From positions 1 through 53,066 of the forward strand of contig CAUJDY010000118.1 in assembly GCA_963169805.1 (NCBI GenBank): a stretch of DNA of 53,066 bases, in the 5' to 3' direction. This stretch comes from Bdellovibrionota bacterium. GTDB lineage: Bacteria > Bdellovibrionota > Bdellovibrionia > Bdellovibrionales > JAEYZS01. A program made the position numbers and the translations under genes. Positions 46,251 through 53,066 of this stretch are shown piece by piece (positions within the stretch are counted from its first letter, which is position 1; every line of letters begins with the position of its first letter). The notes beneath the pieces are model-generated. The model did not search any database, was not told the DNA's origin, and worked only from the letters and a program-made list of their open reading frames with translations.

Positions 46251-48284
46251 TTATATAAGCCCGTCTCTTCTTAAAAGCGCAGCAGGGTCTGGCTCTCTTC
46301 CGCGAAACTTTTTGTATAGTTCCATTGGGTGCTCAGTCCCGCCTTTGGACAAGATAAACTGTCTAAATTTACCCGAAACTTCCGGGTTAAATAGACCTTT
46401 TTCTTTGAAATACTCAAATGCATCTGCATCCAAGACTTCAGCCCATTTATAGGAATAGTATCCGGCGGAGTATCCTCCACCAAAGATATGGGAAAAGCTT
46501 GTCGAATTTGTTGCTCCAGGTACTGGATCGAAAAGTCTAGTTCTTTCTGTTGCGTCGAGTTCAAATTTCTCAACATCGAGATCCTCAACTTTATCCAAAG
46601 TGTACCAACTCATATCTAGCATTCCAAAATTTAGTTGGCGCATATTAAAATAGCCAGATTGAAATTTACTTACCTCTTTAATTTTTTGGATCATACTTTC
46701 TGGAATTTTTTCTTTTGTTTTATAGTGAAAAGCAAAAAGATCTAACACTTCTTTTTCTACCAAGAAATTTTCCATGAATTGTGATGGAAGCTCCACAAAG
46801 TCCCAGTACACGTTTGTTCCTGCAAGAGATTTATAGGTACAATTTGAAAGCAACCCATGAAGCGAATGTCCAAATTCGTGAAATAAAGTTTTAACTTCAT
46901 CAAATGTCAAAAGCGATGGAGCCTCTTTTGTCGGTTTTGTAAAGTTGCACACAATACTCACATGGGGAATATCCATTATTCCTTGAGAGTTTAGTCCCTG
47001 CTTTACATAATCCGTCATCCAAGCTCCAGCTTTTTTGGTCGCTCTAGGAAAAAAATCGCAATAAAAAAGACCTATTCTATTTTGTGTTTTTTGATCTAAG
47101 ACCTCATATACTTTTACATCAGGATGATAAACTGGAACCTCTGTATTCAATTTAAAATCCAATTGATATAAGCGAGACGAAACCTTAAATACACCATCGA
47201 CTACTTGTTCTAGCGGAAAATATGGTCTTAATTCTTCTTCATCAAAATCAAACTTTTGCTTCTGCAAAAGCTCTGTATAATAACCAAAATCCCATGGTTT
47301 TATGTCACTAAGCTGATCCAGTTTTTTTGCCAGATCTTTAACTTCTTGCAAATCCTTTTCTGCTGCTTTTTTGGATGCGGCCAATAATTTTTCTAAAAAC
47401 TGCCACACATTTTTTGGATTTTGTGCCATACGCTCTTCTAAAACATAATCGGCATACGTCTTATAGCCCAAAATTTGTGAACGTTTAATTTTAAGGCTCA
47501 CAATATTTTTTAGAACTTCTGTATTATCAAATGCATCTTTATGACACTTCTTCATGAAAGCGTCCCAAAGTTTTTGTCTTAAATCTCTCTTCTTTGAGTA
47601 CTTCATTAATGGCATAAAACTAGGGGCTTGTAGATTAAATAACCATGAATTCTGATGCCCTTTTGCTGCGGCTTCCTCTTGAGCTGCTGTCCGCGCAGAA
47701 TCTGGCAAACCCTCTAAATCTTTTTCATCTGTTAGAATCATTTCAAAAGCATTTGTCGCTTTTAAAATATTATCATTAAATTTAGGACCCAGCTGAGACA
47801 GTTCTTCATCAATTTTTCTGAGTTCTTTCTTTTTATCTTCAGATAAATTAGCACCATTTCTTGTGAAGGCTTTGTATGTATTCTCAAGAAGTTTCAATTG
47901 CTCTGGCTTCAAGTTGAGGCGATCTTTTTGTTCGTAAACAACTTTTACTTTTTCAAACAGCTTAGGATCTAAAAAAATATCGCTACTGAAATTAGAACAT
48001 ATAGCAGATACCTCTGGCGCAAGCTTAGAGTGTTCCGGAGAAGCCTCCGCACTATGAAGATTAAAATAGACAGTAGAAACCTCATCCATCAAATCAGATA
48101 CATGCTCCAATGCAAATATCGTATTCTCAAAATTAGGATTTTGATTCGATTTTATTTTTTCAAGATTTTTTTGTCCCTCTATAACACCTTGCTTGAGCGC
48201 CGGAATATAATGATCTAATTGTATTAAATGAAAAGGAACAGAGTTAAGAGGACCTCTTTTTTTGTCTATAAATGGATTACTCAT
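46251..48284 (-). CDS. M3-family oligopeptidase (oligopeptidase A-like)
   Basis: TLFHEFGHSLHGLLSN zinc motif; FVELPSQFMENF; FGGGYSAGYYSYKWAEVLDADAF. Confidence 0.94.
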   Translation of the reverse strand: MSNPFIDKKRGPLNSVPFHLIQLDHYIPALKQGVIEGQKNLEKIKSNQNPNFENTIFALEHVSDLMDEVSTVYFNLHSAEASPEHSKLAPEVSAICSNFSSDIFLDPKLFEKVKVVYEQKDRLNLKPEQLKLLENTYKAFTRNGANLSEDKKKELRKIDEELSQLGPKFNDNILKATNAFEMILTDEKDLEGLPDSARTAAQEEAAAKGHQNSWLFNLQAPSFMPLMKYSKKRDLRQKLWDAFMKKCHKDAFDNTEVLKNIVSLKIKRSQILGYKTYADYVLEERMAQNPKNVWQFLEKLLAASKKAAEKDLQEVKDLAKKLDQLSDIKPWDFGYYTELLQKQKFDFDEEELRPYFPLEQVVDGVFKVSSRLYQLDFKLNTEVPVYHPDVKVYEVLDQKTQNRIGLFYCDFFPRATKKAGAWMTDYVKQGLNSQGIMDIPHVSIVCNFTKPTKEAPSLLTFDEVKTLFHEFGHSLHGLLSNCTYKSLAGTNVYWDFVELPSQFMENFLVEKEVLDLFAFHYKTKEKIPESMIQKIKEVSKFQSGYFNMRQLNFGMLDMSWYTLDKVEDLDVEKFELDATERTRLFDPVPGATNSTSFSHIFGGGYSAGYYSYKWAEVLDADAFEYFKEKGLFNPEVSGKFRQFILSKGGTEHPMELYKKFRGREPDPAALLRRDGLI

Positions 48285-48790
48285 TTATTTGTCTCCAAAA
48301 TTTTTAAAATATCCTGAGCTTGCTCTTTTGTAGATGCGGAACGATCCATCCATAAAACTTTTCCTTCTTTAATCAAAAAAGCTTGTCTTTTTGCTAGTCC
48401 CAAAAATAAATCTACACCGAATGCATTTATGACTGCCTTGTCTGCGTCTGCTATTAATGTAAATGGAAGTTTTTGTGATTTTTTAAAATTAGCTTGGTCT
48501 TCTACGTTATCCACACTAACCCCAATAACTTCCACACCCTTATCCTTGAGAACTTGGTAAGAATCTCTCAATGAACAAGCTTGGGCTGTACACCCAGGTG
48601 TATTTGCTTTTGGATAAAAGAAAATAACTACATATTTATTTTTTTTATAAATATCACTTAAATTGATAGTTGCTCCTGCATCTGTTTTGCCGGATGCTAC
48701 TGGCGCCATATCTCCCACTTCAATTTTGTCTTTTGCTAATAACTCTGATTGAACTAATAATAAGCTAAGGCATACTAATATTTTTAACAT
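48281..48790 (-). CDS. Bcp/PrxQ-type peroxiredoxin with predicted signal peptide
   Basis: ATG at 48790: MLKILVCLSLLLVQSELLA; VVIFFYPKANTPGCTAQACSLRDSY. Confidence 0.88.
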   Translation of the reverse strand: MLKILVCLSLLLVQSELLAKDKIEVGDMAPVASGKTDAGATINLSDIYKKNKYVVIFFYPKANTPGCTAQACSLRDSYQVLKDKGVEVIGVSVDNVEDQANFKKSQKLPFTLIADADKAVINAFGVDLFLGLAKRQAFLIKEGKVLWMDRSASTKEQAQDILKILETNK

Positions 48791-48814
48791 ACAAACTCCT
48801 ATGGGTAACATTTT

Positions 48815-49150
48815 ATGATAAAGACAATTTCATTGCTACTGATTTCAAATATCTTTATGACCTTTGCGTGGTATGGACATTTAAAAAATCTTAAGGAAAA
48901 GCCTCTTTATATCGCAATTGCTGTGAGCTGGTTCATCGCCTTATTTGAATATATCTTTCAAGTGCCAGCCAATCGAATTGGCTTCAGTCATTTTACATTA
49001 CCCCAACTAAAGATAATTCAGGAAGTCATCACTATGGTCGTGTTTGCAGTATTCTCAATTGCTTATATGAACACACCCTTAACAAAGAACTTTATTTGGG
49101 CTTCTCTATGCTTAGTAGGCGCCATCTATTTTATTTTTAAGGATATGTAG
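48815..49150 (+). CDS. DUF486 family membrane protein
   Basis: IFMTFAWYGHLK...FEYIFQVPANRIG...FTLPQLKIIQEVI is typical of DUF486. Confidence 0.88.
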   Translation: MIKTISLLLISNIFMTFAWYGHLKNLKEKPLYIAIAVSWFIALFEYIFQVPANRIGFSHFTLPQLKIIQEVITMVVFAVFSIAYMNTPLTKNFIWASLCLVGAIYFIFKDM

Positions 49151-49245
49151 ACGCCTTTATTAGAAAATGCAGGATCTGATTTCCGAAAGCCTTTTTCTAA
49201 GAACTCTGCTGTATTCAATTTCATGATATGGCTTATCTTGCCATA

Positions 49246-49268
49246 AAAATGGTCGGCTGCTGCCAACC
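49246..49268 (-). terminator. Intrinsic terminator of the ABC exporter gene
   Basis: Minus strand GGTTGGC-agca-GCCGACC then ATTTTTA; 7 bp stem with one G-U. Confidence 0.7.
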
Positions 49269-49278
49269 TACAAGCGTT

Positions 49279-51081
49279 CTAATGAACTGTCTCTTCAGAT
49301 TCCGGTAAAAAGCCTCCAGCCTGCATATTCCATAGCTTTGCATAATGGCCTTGTGATTTTAGCAAACTTTCATGGGATCCATCTTCTACAATTTTTCCTT
49401 CATTAAAAACCAAAATACGATCCAAATGAGAAATTGTAGATAATCTGTGAGCAATCACAATGACAGTTCTATTCTCAATCAGCTTCTTAAGGCTTGATTG
49501 AATTTTCTTTTCCGTCATAGAGTCTAAAGAAGATGTCGCTTCATCCATAAGTAGAATGGGAGCATTTTTAAGAAATGCACGCGCAATTGCTATTCTCTGT
49601 CTCTGTCCGCCAGATAACTTAATACCTCTTTCACCTACCATGGAATTATATTTTTCAGGTTTATCTTCAATAAATTCATGGGCAAAAGCCATTTGAGCCG
49701 CTTGAATAACTTCAGCGTCACTTGCCTCAGGTCTTCCGTAGCGAATATTCTCCATTAATGTTCTGTGAAATAAAAGAGGCTCTTGTGGAATCATGCTGAT
49801 ATAGGAACGAAGAGAATCTTGTTTTACAGACTTAATTGATTGACCGTCTATTAGTATATCACCTGTGGTAACATCAAAAAATCTCATGATAAGGTTTAGA
49901 AACGTCGATTTTCCTGATCCAGAAAACCCCACTAATCCAACTTTTTCTCCAGCACGAATTGTAACACTCAAATTCTCAAAAACTTTTTTTCCTTCTGCAT
50001 ACTCAAATGTCACATCTTTAAAAGTAATCTCGCCTTTTTGAACATTCATGTTTGAAGCTTGATCTATATCCAAAATCTCATGGGGTTTTATAATAATTTG
50101 CACTCCCTCGGAGATATTTCCAATATACTCAAAAAATTCTAGGAATCGTCGGGATAGATTTCTAGCATCCGATATAATAAAAATAGATAGTGAGGTTGCC
50201 ATGGAAAATGCACCCACACTTATTTCCTTCATAAACAGTAGTTTCAGTGCATATACAAAAACAAAAATCTGTAGCGTGAGAGTGGACGAAAATTGAAACC
50301 ATCTCATTTTTTCCATAAACCAGAATGTCCGACGTGCAGTATCCACTTCAAAATCAAGATACTGCTTCAAATGGTCTCTTTCGAAAGAAAGCTGAGTAAA
50401 TAATTTTGAATTGAGAATATTTGTAACAGCATCTACGATTTTTCCCGTCACTGTACTTCTAGCCTCGGCAAAGTTCTTTGCGTAGTTCTTGCACCTTAAA
50501 GCTAAAAGGTAAGATACCAAGATATAAAACAATATCCATCCCGCTAAAAAATATCCTAAGCCTGCATGCACTCCCATTAATAGCCAAAACGAAAAACCAA
50601 AGGTTACAATTGTAGGCCAAAAATCAAACATTAAGGTCCACAGAGAGTGATTCACAGACATGGAAACTTCAGAAATTCGATTCGCAAGAGAACCCGAAAA
50701 GTGGGAAGTAAAATACCTCTGAGAGTGATACTGCAAGTAGTGGTATAATTGGTGACGAACTTTTCTACGCAAAGACGGACCAACCATAACCAAAATTGAT
50801 CCGCTTGCTCTGCTAAAAATCAGAATTCCCACGCTGATATAGACAAAAAATAAAATAGGGTCCTTAAATTGATCAAAAAATGAATCCCCTAATGCAAAAT
50901 TAGATTTTTCTGCAGTCTCAATAAAACTACGAATAGCTTTGGGAATCATAATTTGGCAGGCGGCCTGACCAAATTCTAAAATAAACATTCCCATCAGAGG
51001 GATTTTGTAGAGTTTAAGAAAATGAAGTACAAAAGCGAGAGGGGAACTAGGCAACTGAGGAGCATCTTTGGCAATCTTCAT
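49279..51081 (-). CDS. MsbA-like ABC transporter (fused permease/ATPase)
   Basis: VGLVGFSGSGKSTFLNLI Walker A; LSGGQRQRIAIARAFLKNAPILLMDEATSSLD. ATG at 51081 is a likelier start than 51120. Confidence 0.94.
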   Translation of the reverse strand: MKIAKDAPQLPSSPLAFVLHFLKLYKIPLMGMFILEFGQAACQIMIPKAIRSFIETAEKSNFALGDSFFDQFKDPILFFVYISVGILIFSRASGSILVMVGPSLRRKVRHQLYHYLQYHSQRYFTSHFSGSLANRISEVSMSVNHSLWTLMFDFWPTIVTFGFSFWLLMGVHAGLGYFLAGWILFYILVSYLLALRCKNYAKNFAEARSTVTGKIVDAVTNILNSKLFTQLSFERDHLKQYLDFEVDTARRTFWFMEKMRWFQFSSTLTLQIFVFVYALKLLFMKEISVGAFSMATSLSIFIISDARNLSRRFLEFFEYIGNISEGVQIIIKPHEILDIDQASNMNVQKGEITFKDVTFEYAEGKKVFENLSVTIRAGEKVGLVGFSGSGKSTFLNLIMRFFDVTTGDILIDGQSIKSVKQDSLRSYISMIPQEPLLFHRTLMENIRYGRPEASDAEVIQAAQMAFAHEFIEDKPEKYNSMVGERGIKLSGGQRQRIAIARAFLKNAPILLMDEATSSLDSMTEKKIQSSLKKLIENRTVIVIAHRLSTISHLDRILVFNEGKIVEDGSHESLLKSQGHYAKLWNMQAGGFLPESEETVH

Positions 51082-51129
51082 AGATCGCCAAAGAATGCTA
51101 CGAAATGATATTAAAATCAACTGATCCGC

Positions 51130-51720
51130 TTAGTATTTTACACCACATCCATACGGTTTTGACTGGGCCATCTTAATTTTCTCACCCTTAAGAGAAGCCG
51201 TTAAGGCATCTGTGACATAGTTTGTAGAAGTTGCAATATCTTTTGAGTCTGAAGAATCGTTACTATCGATTGCTCCATTGTATACCAAAACACCCTCTGG
51301 GTTAATGACATACATGTGAGGCGTTACCTTCGCACTATAAGCTTTTCCGGCCGCACCTGATTCATCAAGTAGAATTGCAGTTGCCGCCATACCCAGCTCT
51401 TTGTACTTGGCTTTTGCTTGCTCAGCTGTCAAATGCCCCTGCTTGCCTTTTGCTGAGGAGATGATACTAAGCCAAACCACATTCTTTCCTGTATATTCCT
51501 TCTGTAGTTTTTGCATGTTCCCAACGCTGTAATGCTTCTTTACAAACGGGCACTCATGGTTAAACCACTCTAGCACGACATACTTACCTTTAAAATCTGC
51601 CAACTTGTGAGCCTTTCCGTTATGATCAACCAAAGAAAATTCCGGGGCTTTTTCTCCAACTTTTGCAGCAAACACACTGACAGATAAAATAGTTACTAAA
51701 AATAAACTCAACAGCCTCAT
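51130..51720 (-). CDS. Secreted redoxin-domain (AhpC/TSA-like) protein
   Basis: Signal peptide MRLLSLFLVTILSVSVFA; VVLEWFNHECPFVKKHYSVGNMQ; C-terminal PYGCGVKY. Confidence 0.88.
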   Translation of the reverse strand: MRLLSLFLVTILSVSVFAAKVGEKAPEFSLVDHNGKAHKLADFKGKYVVLEWFNHECPFVKKHYSVGNMQKLQKEYTGKNVVWLSIISSAKGKQGHLTAEQAKAKYKELGMAATAILLDESGAAGKAYSAKVTPHMYVINPEGVLVYNGAIDSNDSSDSKDIATSTNYVTDALTASLKGEKIKMAQSKPYGCGVKY

Positions 51721-51788
51721 CTCACATACTCCTTATTAGTTAGTTCGCATATATTTTAATTGAATTATATCCTCTGACATATCCAAAT

Positions 51789-53066
51789 CTATTTTATAGA
51801 TTGAAGAATTATATCGGCACTCAATATCTCAGGCAAAAGAATTTGCTGTCCCTTCTCATCGTAGTACACATAAACAGGAACACTATTTCGTCCCAATTTC
51901 TTAAGTGCTTCCGTAATGATAGGATCTTGATTCGTCCAATCTGCAGTTATGAGTTTTATATTTCTCTCGTTAAAATAACTTAACATTTTATCTGTTCTTA
52001 AGACGAGCTTCTTGTTTACCTGGCAGGTCAGGCACCATGCAGCCGTGAAATCTATAAAGACTTTTTGTTTTTGATTTAGATAGGACTCTAACTTCTCAGG
52101 CTGGTAGACCTCCCACTGTCCAATTGCTGATTGCGCAGACGGTGACTGAAGAAGGACATAGCGATACGTATATAAAAGTGAAAATATTCCTATTAGAATC
52201 AAAGCAACTGTTTTTACTTTTGTATCCTTGAATTTCCAAGCATCTCGAACCCAAAAAAGGAATAATACAAAAACGAAAAACACAAGAATAGCAACAACAG
52301 CATCAATTGAAGTTTGAAAACTCAGGACCCAAAGAAGCCAAATCACTGTTAACACCATAGGAAAAGCTAAAAACTGTTTTAAGTTTTTCATCCATGCCCC
52401 AGGCTTTGGAAGCTTTCTTAACAACGGAGGGAAGTAGCATAAAATCAAATACGGAAAGGCCAAACCAAGACCAATCGATAAATAAACCGATAATGCAACT
52501 AAAGGAGGCATTGTGAGTGTGATTCCTAATGCCGTTCCCATAAATGGCGCTGTACATGGAGTTGCCACAATAACAGCAAGCACACCGGTAAACAGAGTTC
52601 CTAACAAACTTTTCTTATTTGCTAATGAACCTCCTAAATTGACAAATGCTCCGTCTATATCAAAAGTCCCGTATAAATTTAAAGCCATGAAATAAAACAA
52701 AATAGCCATAGAGAGAACAAAACCCGGGGACTGTAGCTGAAATCCCCAGCCCAAATTTTTTCCGAGGGACTGAAGAATCAAAAGCATTCCACTTAATATA
52801 AGGAAGCTTATAAGAACACCCAATGTATACGTCCAACCATGCATTCGTATCGCCTTAGGATTGTCTTTTGTTAACTCAATCAAGCTTAATATTTTGATTG
52901 AAATCACAGGAAACACACAAGGCATGAGGTTTAAAATAAGTCCGCCCAAAAAAGCAAAAATAAGAGCCCCTATCAAATCTTTCTTTTGAGGCATCATCAT
53001 TTTTCTTTGAGGTCGTAATTCGTAGTAAGTATCCTTCTGATCTTTAGAAAGATTAATTAAACCCGA
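51789..53066 (-). CDS. DsbD-like thiol:disulfide interchange protein, 5'-truncated by window edge
   Basis: GLILNLMPCVFPVISIK; ATPCTAPFMGTALG; FIDFTAAWCLTCQVNK. The frame stays open upstream of the listed Met to the window end (SGLINLSKDQKDTYYELRPQRK-MMMPQ). Confidence 0.88.
   Translation of the reverse strand, partial: SGLINLSKDQKDTYYELRPQRKMMMPQKKDLIGALIFAFLGGLILNLMPCVFPVISIKILSLIELTKDNPKAIRMHGWTYTLGVLISFLILSGMLLILQSLGKNLGWGFQLQSPGFVLSMAILFYFMALNLYGTFDIDGAFVNLGGSLANKKSLLGTLFTGVLAVIVATPCTAPFMGTALGITLTMPPLVALSVYLSIGLGLAFPYLILCYFPPLLRKLPKPGAWMKNLKQFLAFPMVLTVIWLLWVLSFQTSIDAVVAILVFFVFVLFLFWVRDAWKFKDTKVKTVALILIGIFSLLYTYRYVLLQSPSAQSAIGQWEVYQPEKLESYLNQKQKVFIDFTAAWCLTCQVNKKLVLRTDKMLSYFNERNIKLITADWTNQDPIITEALKKLGRNSVPVYVYYDEKGQQILLPEILSADIILQSIK

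Noticed and set aside
1-53066. CRISPR array, tRNA, rRNA, integrase or toxin-antitoxin defence locus
   Set aside because: None seen on reading both strands. Absence was not verified with tools such as tRNAscan-SE, Infernal or CRISPRCasFinder.

Overview
This 53 kb AT-rich window looks like ordinary chromosomal sequence. The gene content (several secreted peptidoglycan hydrolases, many short secreted or lipoprotein genes, CHASE/PAS histidine kinases) suggests a Bdellovibrionota-like bacterium, but that is inference only. I called about 44 protein genes and saw no rRNA, tRNA, CRISPR array, IS element or prophage. Recognisable products include TauE/SafE permeases, an M23 peptidase, an S37-type peptidase, DMT transporters, an RluA-type pseudouridine synthase, a pirin, an SMR transporter, a MocR regulator, Tag, FolB, MurI, a MepA-like endopeptidase, MscL, a TrmA/RlmD-type methyltransferase, a B12/radical-SAM protein, an SLT-like protein, an M3 peptidase, an MsbA-like ABC exporter and a DsbD-like protein (truncated by the window edge). 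The most unusual signals are non-coding or architectural. (1) A nested, perfect inverted repeat (29 bp outer arms, 23 bp inner arms) includes the last codons of a methyltransferase gene. (2) A ~120 bp near-perfect inverted repeat spans the 3' ends of convergent SMR and EamA genes. (3) An intrinsic terminator carries the start codon of the next gene in its loop, upstream of murI. (4) A head-to-head gene pair has start codons overlapping in one CATG. (5) Spaced direct repeats lie upstream of a MocR gene. (6) A Ppx/GppA-like protein carries a lipoprotein signal. (7) A 1285-aa multi-TM protein has no family I recognise. All database-dependent statements need searches I could not run.
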